NCBI RefSeq assembly: GCF_032854445.1
Contig: NC_088300.1
Span: 59,184,984 to 59,248,983 of the forward strand
Source of the DNA: Liolophura sinensis
Taxonomy: Eukaryota; Mollusca; Polyplacophora; Chitonida; Chitonidae
Direction: 5' to 3'
Length of the DNA stretch: 64,000 bases
Shown here: piece after piece, positions 22,401 through 37,400 of the stretch
Numbering within the stretch: position 1 is the first letter of the stretch
How the letters are laid out: each line of letters begins with the position of its first letter
The notes under the pieces: model-generated
Seen by the model: only the letters and a program-made list of their open reading frames with translations
Database searches by the model: none
Told to the model about the DNA's origin: nothing
Made by a program: the position numbers and the translations under genes

Positions 22401-25400
22401 AATATCAGCTTTAAACAAATAAAATGTTTTATTCAATACGCAAATTTTGATTTACATCAGAAAAAATGTCATGCTTAAGTGTGTTTAAGGCCTATACATG
22501 TACATAATAATAAGCTGATTAACACGGTTTTGTTAATGTACAGTAGTTCGAGTGGTAAGTATTTCTATTGGAGCAGGAAATGGCTTATCTTAGAGGGCTG
22601 GACTATGTGTAATTTGTCTGCCATAAAACTACAGGCCTGGTGGAGTTCAGGTCTCCTGGGGGAGGAAGTTAGGGGTGGGGCAGACAGATCAACACAGAAG
22701 ATCTTGCCAGCATCCTGGTATCAGGAGACTGATTTCTTATCATCAATTCAATGAACAGGATAGTCTAGACTAAAACCTTATCTGTGGCCTCTGATCTTTC
22801 ATCTACATGTATGTGGCTAACATCTTCAACAACTGTATTTCTCATGTCACACAGCTATATGTATGTAATGACAACATTCAAACCTACATGTAAATGTAGC
22901 ATACAATAGACCTGCCACATGCAATACATGGACCCTTAATGTTGTAAAAATAAAAAGGAAAAAAAACCCCATAAAAACAAACATAAAATACATACATTAC
23001 ATGCATGCGCAACACTTTTATAGCATTACATGTAAAACATGCATATGTGAGAATATCTGTCTCTTGCAATGTCTTCATAAACTATAACTTCATAACTTAT
23101 AAATATACATTCCCTTATTTAAGTATGCATCTGAAAATCGTTTACGCATACCTTCGCTTAATTTGAAAAAATACCCATATCACTTGCAATAGGTGCAGTT
23201 TCCTCACATATGATTTCGTGTCGCCTTGCACACAGGTCCCTCAATAAGTGAATGACCCACATTAAAAAATGGGATGTCAAAACTTTGACATAAGCCAAAT
23301 ACTGACTCCTTGATACCCTTAGTTACAGCTAATAAACATACACAATACAATACAATTGCCACAGAGTTCTTTGTGACATTGTCAAAATATCAGCTGGGAT
23401 TGACATTAAAGGAGAGTGTCATCTGACTTACCTGATTCAACAGAGCTGGCAGTGTCTGGAGTTGACCCGGTCATCACTGGAGTGCTTTCTGTGCTGGACA
23501 GTGACAACTTTCGCCTGGGGGTGTCACCGAAACTGAAAGACAGAATCAACACTGATAATGTCTTCATAACAGCACAAATTATCATTGTCTGCATACGTGT
23601 AAATAACACCTTGTCCTCTGGAATTTGACACTTTTCCTTAACACAACAGCAAATATTCATCAGCCTGTACAAGTTGTCATGGAAACATTTTCACCCTCAG
23701 TAAAGTAACAACACTTCTACACATACTTCATGTCAACAAATTTCACAGAGGTATGTCACTGCCAACTAAATATCCATATTCAATCCAAGTGATAACTGTT
23801 TGTCACTGTTACATGTACATGCTGCACAGAAACAACGACAGAATTGCAGAGAGACAGCAAGGATTTAAAACGCATGGTTAATTCACTCCTGTACATTTCA
23901 AATCACAAATACTATCATGAACTCTGTGCACACAACCAAGCTGATGTAGTACATGTACCTTAGAGTCCCTAAATATCGAGAGATCACCGAAAAATCCAGA
24001 GGTGACTTCATCATATTAACTCAAAAAATATTTAAAAAACAAGAGTCCTTATGTCTACACTACAAAACTAGAAGGTTAAACTCCACACATTAACGTTTAC
24101 AGGGAGAAGTGTCCCTCTCCAGCACAAGTTGATGTTTGCCTTCACCTGCCCACGACCAGTCATTGTATAATACAGCTCTGGCCAATCAGAAACCACCAGC
24201 CCTTGCCTGCAGAGATCAGACTGGTCAGAGGAGCAGCCAGGTGGGAGAGACCCTTGTCTGCAGGAAATGACCGGGCAAACATCTCAACATGCCTCTCATC
24301 ATTAACTTTGTAGGTTCAGTAGTTCTGTACCCCAGCCCTTGGGACGGACCATTGTTCTGGCACCACACTGACCCCCTTGTCTTTCTCTGTGGGACCAAGG
24401 TTTTGTGTAGCCTGTCCCTGGGTGACAATTCTACCTGTGGCAATGGCCAGCCTGGTTAAGCTCAGGGTGACAGTCACAGCACCCATGGGGGGAAAGTAGG
24501 GGATGCCACTGTTAGGTACAAAAAGGTGATTAAGAACCCTTTTTCTACCTGGCAATTGTTTTGTTGAAGGTGATTGGCAGTATACTTCAGCATCCTGCAG
24601 TTGTCAGGGTATTTCCAAGGGCTTGGGTCCACCCTGCTCTAAAATCTTTAATGCAGGTAAGAAGGTAATCACAGGTGAAACCCCCTTAATAACATATGAA
24701 TGGTGTACTTTAGAGATCTACCTGGCAGAGCCAAGCCCATATCTGCCAGAGACTTGTGAAGAGGATTTACCATTGTTTCCTGTCTCTTGTTGTCTTATTT
24801 TCCTGTATATCTATCAAAGCCCAGTTATGCCCTCAAGGACCTGTCATATTCGCACCCTGGCCAAATGTCCAACATTTTTACCAGGAGAGAGTGTCTCTGC
24901 CAAACAACAGTAGAACTGACAGGTATTTGTTAGTTTATAGTAGGTGCTGTGTTTCCACCTGCTGAGTATACAACAAAAACCTACCAAAGCAAGTAGAAGA
25001 CAACTTCCTTCCTGTTAACAAGTAATATATAGCTCTATTATACAGCTCCCATCTTACTCAATTATAACCTTTTTTGGCTTAAATATTTGACTGACACCAT
25101 ACAGGTTGAATCTTACATTAAAACACAAATTACAACTCGTAAATAAATATCCCAATTCACATTTCTACATATAAACATATAATATAACTCTTTATGCCAG
25201 CATACATGTACATGTATGTAGCCTTGTTCATGCAAAATCAAAATCTGTAAAATGTGGTAATTAGATAATGACAATAGTAAAAGGAAAGAATGCACCAACT
25301 TTGAACATTCTTACACAAATCCATCAATCCAAGGACAGGGGCAAATCAACATGTTTCCAATGCATTCACAAGGGAACATAAGAATTAGCCCTGTGCTAGG

Positions 25401-28400
25401 TGTTAGTCAAACACATATGGCTTTATTCCCCCTTATAATTGTAGTTAAGGAAAATATCGAGACACACACTCATAAATACATGTACTCTGTCACAGTGAAT
25501 AACTCGCTGAAAGCCCAGGGAAATAACCCCTGTCCAAAATCTGTAAAATCTGGTAAAATGAAAAACAATAAAGCAATGTTCTTCAAAAAGTAATACGATG
25601 ATTAGAACTGTTCATTGAAATTTGGTTATTCAATTTGATTGGTCTTACAAAATTAGTTAAATCTTGCTCAAAAAGATATGAAAAAAGCATCTGGACATTC
25701 AGAGAATTCCGGCACTAATGAAGATGGTACCGCATGACCTGTTGTCAGTTAATACAGTCTCTAAAAGGATATCATTCCATTAGTGTTCAACCTGTATGTA
25801 AACGTCTTAAATGTTAATGGTTACCCTTAAAAACTAATATTATGTAAGTGCAAAACACTACATGTAAGTCTAAGAGCATGGAACACATGGTGAGCTAAAT
25901 ACATGCCAGATTCTGGTCACCATGGAGTGGTACTTCCTGTTGCAGTGCAGAGTGAAATTGACAGTGTACGTGAAAGTGTTGTGTACAAATTTTCTTACAC
26001 AGTGCAGTATTTGTAAGAAAGCGTGCATGCTACATCAGTAGTATCAGAAGACCCACTCAACATCTACCAGTATTGATGGACAAATTGACGTTTAACACCC
26101 AGCTCAAGAATGTTCCACTGTAAACATGTAGGGTTTAGGGTTGGAGATTACTAGAGTGTCATGTAAAAATCAACATCTGTGAGACAGTATGTGAAATATA
26201 ATTTCTAAGAGCGGCTGCCACTATCAGAAAAAATGCCTCTTCACACCTTTGCATTATGATTATTACCCAATACCATCTCTTTATTGAGCTCTAATTCTAG
26301 TGTATATCTTGTGAAGAAGTAAAATGGTATTAAACATGGATGGATGAATGGAGCACATGACTAAATATTATACATACATGTACCTGTAGTAAAGGCACTG
26401 GTAAAACAAGTAGCTATCGTCTATGGTATCTAGTATTAAAGACACTGGTAAAACAAGAAGCTATCGTCTACAGTATCTGGCATTAAAGGCACTGGTAAAA
26501 CAAGAAGGTATTGTCTACGGTATCTGGCATTAAAGGCACTGGTAAAACAAGAAGGTATCGTCTACGGTATCTTGCATTAAAGGCACTGGTAAAACAAGAC
26601 GGTACCGTCTATGGTATCTGGCATTAAAGGCACTGGAAACACAAAAAGCTATCGTCTACAGTATCTGGCATTAAAGGCACTGGTAAAACAAGAAGCTATC
26701 GTCTATGAAATCTGGCATCAAATGACCCAGGTGCATTACACACATAAGCTGTTGTAAGCCCAGATTTTCACCTCCACCTGCGAAGCAGCATGTACGTCGT
26801 TATTGTCCTAAAGTTCCGGAGAGCACTGCAAGGAAACAGGGAACTCTTGGAAGCCCACTGTCTGAGACTGGAACTGCAATCCCATGTGTTATCAAACTTT
26901 AAGTAACTAAAATTTGTGTCCAGCTCATATCAGCTGAATAGATTTGTAATACATGTGTAGCAATCTTAGGTCACCACAGAAAGTTAATATGGAGTTGTCA
27001 TAGAGGAAAAGTAACATTTGTTCTCAAGAAGTTGAGCTGACAGGGCCCAGTTCTATGGCAAATTCCACTGTGGGTTATGTTGACTGTAACAATGGCAATA
27101 TGTGGTGATTAACAAGCAAGCTAGTCTATGACTAGTGTTTGAAACTTGGGACCAGAATCAAAAGGTAACATAGATCTGTACATCCACAATGCCCATATGA
27201 CTTCATATATTTGTTCAGAAACAGACAGTACAGTCAGTCTTCAGGAGCTGACCATGAGTTGCAGGTCATTCAGAATGGTCAGGCAGTAACAAATTCAAAG
27301 CCCATGTTAAAAGAAAACTTGCATGTACCAAGATCCTCGAAAGCAGGTCCCTGACAACCACAGTTGTCATATTTCACCTGGCCTTAATGTACATGCGGTG
27401 GTATACATTTGTAGTCTCTAGAATAAGACTTTACCAGGAAACACTGGACGCAAGCATAATAGTTATTGGACACTCCAAAAATTTGCCACTAGTAACAAAG
27501 CAAGAGACGAGGCATTAAAAATATTCACAACAGAGACAAGCGTATATGTTATGATATACATAGTACATATCCACAAAAGGGGAACTTGGCAATCACTCTA
27601 CATTTAAGTGGAAGGAATCATTATGATGGAGAGCAGGACTTCAGGACAAGCCATTGACTTCACTCAAAATTTAAAACCTCCTGACAATGCTTAGTTTTTG
27701 GTAATGAAAGCTTACATTTTGACACATTTGCCTTAAGATAACACTGATGAGGTTGTCAAACTTCAAAATTTGTAGGGTCCATACATATAAACCCTAAAAT
27801 TGTATTTCAAATTTTCACATGTCAGAAATGGTTTTGTGGGATCGAACTCAGGACCTGGATAACGGTAACAGACAGCAACTCACCTGTTATCAGATGATGT
27901 GTCACTAAAAGAGAAGTCTAACTTCTGAGGTTTCAACTTGGAAAATGCCATGATGAATTGGTATCAGTACATGTAGTCTGAAAATTCAACGTTTGCATGG
28001 AACCCAAGGTCAGAGGTGAACTCACTTCCAATGGTATGGACAACCAAAGTTTAACAGTTATAGACTTTTACAGTTATTGAGTTACTGAGGTAAATTAAAT
28101 GCTCTAAATTCTTCAGAACAGCATTCAGAAGATGTTGTCAGTCTTGCTCTGTCAGACAGGTAGGCCCTAAATCGGTGCATGCCCCCTTTAAATACCATGT
28201 TTGTAACAACACTTGACAAATTCTCAAGATTCTTACCTGGTAGCAAGTGCTACCACCAGCTGTTACAGACAGAGTTGAATTTTAATGCTCTTGTTTTCTT
28301 TGCCCCCTCTTGATGATTTTGTTAAAATATGAGACTTCTGGATTTAATTTGTTAATCAGTGATCACTAAATAAACAATGACGCCTTTAGGATTCGCCCTG

Positions 28401-31400
28401 GCTGTTGTGGCAGCAGGGGTCAATCACCAGATATGGTCAACACAAGATTCGAAACAGAACATGATCCTGTAGTCACACTGATAATTCCTCCATTTTACCA
28501 AGCTGTGACATATTTAACACATCATTCCTGCAACATACTGTACTTCAAAGACTTGTCACATCCACACTGCGACTGAGCCATATGTTGTAAAGATGGCAAT
28601 AATAATTGTTTGTCATGAAATTTGTGACGTTTTTAAAATGTTTCTGCATCTCACATTCATTATTAAATATCTTTTTCATGAATGTACGTTTTTACAAAAA
28701 TGAACCTACATGCATTTCACAAGAAAAGAAAGCTGGTCAATTTTTTTTCTCATAAATTTCTGGATACATATGTACACTTGTATAAAGGTTATTTCAAAAA
28801 CAACTATCCCTATCCAGCACATAAGAGTTTGAAGTTTATGGATACTGCATTTTTTTAAATTTTTTTTAAAGAAACTGATTATTAACTAAACATTCACACA
28901 ATCAGCACTTTTGTTTTAGAGTGCATCCCAGTTATTATTTAGTTACAGATATTCTATTCTGTTATCCTTAAAAAATAAAAACACAAAAAAGTTTGGATGT
29001 AATATTTAGACTTTAACTTAATTACATTTTAGGAAAACAAGTTAGCTGGATGTTCACTCAATGTATGTGTACATGTACATGTACACCTTGATTAATGCCA
29101 TGTACACAGGTAAGAATGTAAAAGTACCTGAAGGTTTTGAAGTGTTTTTGACTCATTAATATATCTTACTATTTTGACAAAGTGAAACTCTTACAAAACA
29201 CAAGGGACACTCAAAATGCACAGGAAACTGACTGCAGAGAGACTTTCCCGCAGTCTGTGTTCACATACCAAGACGTTGTGTATGCAACACATTACAAATA
29301 GAGAAAACATTGGTGCATATGACAAGAGAGTAATGGTGTCTGTCACAGGCCTGACCAAAATACTAGCTAATATCCCCTGTGTTTATCTAATTGCTCAGGT
29401 ACTAGTGACGCCCTGTGGGCAGCAGATACCTGGAGAGGTCTTCCACTTTCCCAGCCTCATAGGTCACCCTGGGCCCCTGTAACCTGTCCATCACCAAACA
29501 GGGATGGTCATAGTGGGAGGTGGGGGTGGGGGTAGGGGGATGTCACTTGACAGGGATAATAAGAGCTAATCAGAGTAGTACTGTCTCTTAATGATTACTC
29601 TGACTCAGAAAAAGAGAGCTTGAGTATATATGTCACCTGTGGTGGTCAACTTCAAACATCACAGTCTTGCGTTAAGTGTACACATGTTACATACAGAGAA
29701 CATGTGCACATGACAAACAGATGAACACAATCGACTGTGAGTAGAAGTTATGCACATTTAACAGATTATCGGATGCTCAACAAAAATTTCACTATTGACT
29801 ATTTGTCTAAAATTTGTTATACAGTGAGATCATCTACAAGTTTTATTTCAGGCACAACTGTAGAAATAAGCATAGCAGATATGAAATTAAAAAAAAGATT
29901 TCCAATATCATTACTCAAAGCGCTCACCAACGCGCAGGAAATGTAATGATACACAACAAAGTTCTGCTCAGTTTTTTGTTCAGTAAACTTCAGAACATTT
30001 GATCAAAAAATCAATTCTCAAGCGTGTTTTCAGAAGTTAACCTTTTATTCGAGTTTTAGTTGTTCACGAAGTGTATTTTCTACATGTGTACAGTAATGCA
30101 CTTGTTTTAATGGATTTCCTCGATTCCATGGCATATGGGGAAAAGAATATACAGTGTGCAAGTGCATTTGCTACTGTTCTCAAAGACACATATGCTTATC
30201 TCTCTACCATGGATTACAGGAGAGAAAAAAAGGCAATGTCATCAATACTTGTATATACACCATAACTTCTGTGATGCACAAATATGGGCTTGGCAATCAA
30301 GGTGAAATGTAAATTGAAGGTAATCAGTAGATTCCCGCCTTATCTACACTTCAGTGTTGGTGAATGAAGTCAGCTGATACCCATACAAAACAACACACAA
30401 ACAATATCAATGGTACAAACACCAAGTCTCAGATCCTTAATCCCAGTAAATGGAGGATTAACACCTATATGGGATTATCCCACTGGTGCTCAGGCCATGG
30501 GTCCAACAGACTGGAAAGACTTGATAACAGTACACACCAAGAGTTCATGCAAATGCTAACAGAAATGACATCTAACACAGAAAAGACAACCTAAAACAGA
30601 GATGATATCAACTTTGGTGAGTGATCAAGAGTGCAATCCATTTGGTTTTCTTCTTTATTTTCCAACTATACATGTATATAGCACACATCCAACATCACGG
30701 GATGTATGTTATTCACAAATGGAAGGGAAAGGCAGTATTGTAAGTCTGAACTCTTCACTGCATTCCAATGCTGAATTGCAAACAACATCACTACAATAAA
30801 CAGAAAAAAACACCACTGACAAATTAATGCACAGATAATTGTGTGCCTTAAACAGCACGGAAACAAGGAAATATGCTCAGAATTCAAAAACTGCCTGGTA
30901 ACACAGAGCTGCATCACACACAGAGGTCGCAAAAATATAGCTGCAATATTACCAATGTGACTTTAAACCATAATCATTCATTCATTCAGTCTACTGAAGA
31001 AAGGACAGCAATTGTAATACATGTACTAAATTGTTCATGTATGTATATTGTATTTATTGAAGAGGTAATAGGTTATATACTTATATACTATACATTTGAA
31101 GAGAAATGTTATCATTTAAAAATTTCTAAATTTACATTATTTTAATGTCTTTTTCAAATCTCCTTGATCCAAGCTTAATAGGCTAATTAGTTCAAGTGTA
31201 CAAGAATGCTTTGATTTAAAAGCAATAATGCATTAAATGATCTTATATGCTTACACATCAGGTTAATTTGCCACAGTTACACAACATGAGGTAACCACTA
31301 ACCCTGCATTAGGTAACAATGGTGGCTGGTTTGTCTGGCTGGTTCAAGGGCAGTTGGTTCTGTGTTCAGGCATCAACTCCAGGGGCCAAGCTGTGAGTAT

Positions 31401-34400
31401 AGCCAGAGCCTGGGGCTTGGGGGTTGTTTTTACACTGTGTCAGTATGGTCACTGCTGGATGTAGGTATACATGTTCAAGAACAACATACCATCTCAGGTT
31501 CCATTTAACAGCACCCAGGCTGACCAACAACAAAAGGGCCAGATTTAATCTAAGCCCAAGGAACACAGACCTTTTAGACACCTTTGCAGTGAACATGCTG
31601 TAATCTCCAAGAAGAGACTTGAATACAAAAGAGCAATGTCAAACTGAATAAAACCCTCAAGAACAGGAAAGATACACTTGGGAGCCAGTTTACATAATAT
31701 GAACTTGTTGCAGTTTTAATTGCAACTACGAATAACAACTAAATTGCTCAAATCAAACAGTTGACCCAGAGCACACACAGCCATGTGAACAATATCTAGT
31801 TTCCTGCCCCATAGGCTTAGGTGGAAATTGTCTGTAGAAAAAGAATTTGCATAATGTGGTTCCACGTAGAAGCAGAATTAGCATTAACTGTCTGTGGCTC
31901 AAAGTTTCCAAAAAGACAACATTATTCACTGAAGAGTTGAACTGATGAATGCAGATCTATTCCAGAAGGCACATTACTCCTGATTATGTGTTGTGATGCT
32001 AATGTCGTTAAACTGATCATTGTGAAAACTCTTTTGCACTGAATAGAGACTGTCTGAACAGAGCCTCATCTTCAGTCACCCAAACTAATCAGTTTTAATG
32101 GAAGATTTGGAAGAAATGGAAGTTACAAGGTCTATGCATGTTGCCAAACTGCAGTCAGACTAATTACAACACAATCCAAAAGTCACCAAATGTGTGCAGA
32201 ACCAGATATTACATAAAGCACATCGTAAGTGCGGACGAAAATCCATCAAAACAATTCAAGGATAATAATAAAGAAGTCAAGATATCACCAAGTGCATGTA
32301 AAAGTTTACAGTAAATTTATGTAGTGATACCTAGACTTCATTATTATTACTACTGAACTCAGATACAACTTTGAGTCATAAGCAATATATAATTCAAGGA
32401 AAGTTTTAGGGTAGATACTTTCAGCTACCTTTTGAAGAAATTTATGAGCTTTATGTTCTACTATGAACAGTAAATCCATGACACTAATGTATGTCCACTT
32501 AACATAAAATGACATTGAACTCACACTTAATAATATGACAAAGCACTACTATATTTGAAAAGTTCAGTGTTTGAAGATGCCTATAAATCTCGGTGAATAC
32601 TCCAGGTTTAACTTCTGGAATTTCTATACCTTTGTATATTTACCATCTGTGAGCAGGCATTGTTCTTAACACAGAGGATTCCTCTTCAATAGGCACTTCT
32701 TGACTTAAGAGGACCCATGGCCATGACACATGTTCTTCCTGAGGGTCTGACCATTAGTTTTATCTGTGTGTTATCTTGTGTTACAGAATGTAGCTCATCC
32801 AAAATGCTGACTGGGAGATTACCAGTTTCTTCATGGTTCCAGTTTGAATGCACATCAGCTGTGGATTAATGACCCTAGTCACATGTGCATTTAGAGCCCA
32901 ACAGGACAGCTGTCACTTGAACCCGGTCTCACTCCAGCAGTTCCTGGCACAGATGTCAGCCTTATACAGCTGAAACACAGGGCCTTAGACTTTCAGATTC
33001 TGTGTCTGCTACATATGTGCAATAAACATAGCCCAAACTGATATGCAAAACAAAGAACAGTAATTTAATCTGATGACTATAGCTTCAACAACTCTTTTGC
33101 TTGAAATATTTTTTTGTTTACATGTAGATGTACATTTACAGCTTACTCAATGGAAGAATACAAACAAAATTTGACAGTTGACACTGTTTGCAGATGAGGA
33201 ATTCAGGGAGGTACAGAGCCATGCATATATGTACATGCATTTCATGACAAACACGAACATATGTTTAAGTTCCATTTTTAAAAATGGTTTGATTTATTCT
33301 ATAGATGAAGGCAACATACTCATAAATGCAAGCAGATATAATACAAATTCTATTATCACTTTAGATTTTCCTACTGCATGCAATGTTGCACGTCAATGGG
33401 TCCAAAATCAGAGACGCACGCTTTGGAACATACACGCGTCACGACTCGCGTCACAAAACCCCACCTCCACTTTGGACAACATCATTTCAAAGCAGGGGGT
33501 TATCACAGGTGTTTACGCCACTAGCTCATTAACGCAGACAACAAACTCATGCTAACTGCTTTGTGTTATGGAATTTGTCCAGCGCTTGCATCATTTTCAT
33601 ATCAATTAAATATGTAAAAGTTTAAAGTAGGTATAATAGAATAGAAATAATGACTCTTTATCGAGACTTGATTTTACCAACTCTTCCACATTTTCCGGTC
33701 TAAAATCAACAATGACTTGATAAAGTCATTATATCTTAATTACTGAGCTTTTACATATGAGCTTACTAGTTAACATTTAAGAAACAGCTGATGCATGGTG
33801 GGATCCAAACGCGGTTGTGTTGAAATAGACTTAAAACAATTATGACAACAGAGAGTTTTGTGAAAGGACAAACAATGTTTTCGATAGTAATTGTTCTAGA
33901 GTTGCTTGGAATATAAAAATAGTCAATGGGTTTACAGCTGCATACCAACAATGATTATTGAAATCATAGTTATTAAATACGGAGTTTCGGTTTCAATGTG
34001 TGGCCAGTTCTTGTAGTAGTTGTTTACAATTAGATTTCCCACGATTCAGTTCACAATTTCCACCCAAGATGATGGCATATTTCTCCACCAGGTGGTGTGA
34101 GCTTCTACATATGACGTAACATGTGTATTGTACTGTGGAGACTAGCTATAAGGAAGTTTCATACTTCTAGGTAATGAACTTCTGATACTGCTTATGTCTT
34201 AGCCCAGTACAGTTTCTGATAAATCACCAAAAATAGAAAGCTTTTGAAGTGTGGGGATAACAGTAAACTGGCACCCAGAGACTCATGTATTACATTCTTT
34301 TGCTGAGACCATCATTAAAAAACTCTTTGTTGGGTGTAAGCTAGCTATCAAACAAATACGGTCGGTGGGTAAGAAATTCCTTTTTCTTTTATCACATCTA

Positions 34401-37400
34401 ATGAAAAAAAACAGGAATTTTCAAGAAATTAAAAAAATCTTACTATATCCATAAAATCTTTGGAAAAGGGCCCTATTTCAGAAGGTCAGTCGAGTTACGC
34501 CCAACAAACATATTTTTAAGGGTGGCTTGACAGCACAGCAAGCTATCTGGAATAAATATAACAGCTAACATTCTGATGGAAATCAGTATGTTCATGCCAA
34601 TCCCTCAGGGAAATTTCCCATGTGCAGATACAGCAGAATGTTGCTGGAGGCATGCAGTAGGGCCCCTGGATTGACAGATCTATTACAGACAAGGGACAGG
34701 TACATGGTGTTCTCAAGCAGGTGGCTTACGCATGCCACAGGCATCACATCAGAGATCTTAACATTGAGATAACGTGAATGTTACTTGCAGGTTTCTTGAA
34801 TCTTAATAATGACACTTGAGAATTGATTTACAGGTTTTCTTGGGTCTACTTACTTTTGACCAGAGACCAATTACACTGATGGGTTTTAGAATCTTCTAAA
34901 GTTTTTTTTCGCACTTTTCTTACGTGACTGTGAGACTCGCTGACTTTTCTAGTTGGTATTCCATGATAGAGATCAACTCACACCAATAATCAACATGATG
35001 CAACAGGAAGATGCTAATTTCTAAATCTGCAAAGCATTCTCCAATATAAGATGGGAAAAAGGCAAACTGCTACGAAATATGACTTAACAAATAATCAACT
35101 TACATGTATTCACTCCTGTTTGGCTGGATATGTTGAAAATGAAACACACACACAGTTTTCACTCAAATTAATTAAGCAAGCAAAAAAGTTTATAATGAGT
35201 ACTGGAGATACCTCATTTAAAGAAAAATCAACATGAGACCACATTCAAGCTCGGCTGGAAGGCAAGAGAAAAATCATACAATGCTGAACTCCATATTTTT
35301 CCAAACAACCATAAACCCCAAAACAACTGTTGTCATTGAAGAAATTAATTCTAACAAAAATGGCTTCAGAATGCTAACAGAAAACACTCCAATCTTACTC
35401 TCTTTATCATGTCTGCACTGGTTTTAAATGTTTCATATGTGAATTAGTTTTTATAAGGTTTGCTCATTGTACTTGATCATGTCATTGTTACTGTCATGGG
35501 AATGAAGACACAGTTGCATCATGGACTGTGCCCCATAATTTGTACAAGCTGAGTTAATGAGCATTGTACTGCACTAGCATTCATAACCATCCATGCATAC
35601 AAAATCATTCAAAATAGAAAAACATTCATTCACATAATGTAACTCCCCAGGAATTAACAACTTCACTCAATAATTACACAACACAACACACAAAGGCATG
35701 ATTGGTTGTCTGGACATCATTGCTGACAAGAGTCCAATGTCTAAACAGAAATAACAAATGGGTCAATGACAAGATTTAGATACTTTCCATTGTTTCTTTT
35801 TTCTTTTTTTTTTAGCTATTCACGAGTATATGCATATAGATTTACTGTATTTGAGTTCTGAATCTCTTCTTTTCTGTGAGTATGTTTCTATCATGAGGAC
35901 ACTGGACATACCTATTTGGAAACCAGTGCGTCTCACCACTGAAATGGCACACGACAAACCTTGGAAGTTGCTTATAATGCCTACAACACAATACCCCTTT
36001 GAACATCACAAAACTAACATTTTACCACAACAACACCAACAAAAAAAAACTAGACCTTTCACTCAAAATTGAACAATATAGTACCACTTAAAATAAAATT
36101 TACAGACAATTGCTCATGCTCCTTTATTACACACCTAATCATTCAATATAACACCTCATTGTCTCCACACTCAATTTCAAAAGTTACTGTAATTCTTGAA
36201 CCATTTCGCATGTGGGCAAAATGTGTGTATTCAAGCATATTCTTACGGCTTTATCCTGTGTAGACTAATAAGATTATCCTTTTTGAGAAGCCATGAAATT
36301 GGCTAATCCAAAGATTGTAGGTTTGTCTACGTAACTTACACATAATTAATAAATGTGCATAAATTCCACTAAAAGCTGCTCTTTCATACGTGATAAGGTT
36401 GAGGAATTACGTACCGTAATCACATACTAAAAACATAAAACTGGAAGAAATGAAAGATAAAAAAAAAGATGGCAAAGAAAATCATAAACATCATATTTAT
36501 GTGCAATAAGAGAGATCAAGTTTAAACTCTTTGTCACAAAAGGCAAAAACAAAAACTACTGTGTCATGTGTCAAGATTTAGCTCTTCAATTTCCATCACG
36601 ATTTGTCTGCTCTAAATAACTTTTTGTGAAACTTTTTTTTTTCTAACATTTTTACACAGTACGAGTTTTTCATCTTCCCCTATTCTCTATTCCACTATTC
36701 TCACACACTGTGGTACAAGCAGCAAGTTCCCATCAGTGAAGCAGGTATCATGTTGTCACCGATAATTACACATTAACATCAACTGTTGGGTACAAAGATG
36801 GCAATGACACTAAATGCCAGCTTCAAGATGTGGACATCAATAATAACCACATCATGCCAGACACAAAACCAGGGACAAAAGAGAAGAGCTCAGCATCATT
36901 CATCCTGATGTTGTGGAATGAGGAATTGATGTAGCAGAAAGCTTCTCAATTTTCCCATCACTGTGCCAAGAGCAGGACAAAAATAAACACAATGAGTGAT
37001 TACTGTCCTTTGCTCAGTTTGGCACTTGCATTCATGATTGACAAGCAACTAACAGTACAACTGTAAGCTCTAGTCGTTTTCACTGTTAAAACAAGACAGT
37101 TGACAGTTTGCCCAAGAGCAAAGGACGCAGGACGAGCTACATAGAAGGTCCAAACGACAGTAGAACTCATCGTTTTCTTCTGTGACATTGCAGTGCCTGT
37201 GTGCTTCCTATATGTTTTATGAGCACGCATACACTGATAATTGTGACGTAATAACGGGAAGAATTAATGAGCTCACATTTTAGGACCATCTTGATACAGG
37301 CAGGAAAGAGTTTTACAAGTTCCCCAGTATAACAGCAAAAGCTTAAATCCACCAATGACCATTAAAGAAACAGTTGTGTTACATTTTTGTTTGTCCCAGT

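Noticed and set aside
26391..26718. CRISPR-like regular repeats
   Set aside because: Contiguous tandem units without distinct spacers, inside a eukaryotic intron; a minisatellite.
33178..33555. 125-codon open frame in cdc25-B intron 1
   Set aside because: No recognisable domain, no splice context, and antisense to the host gene; chance in AT-rich DNA is likely.
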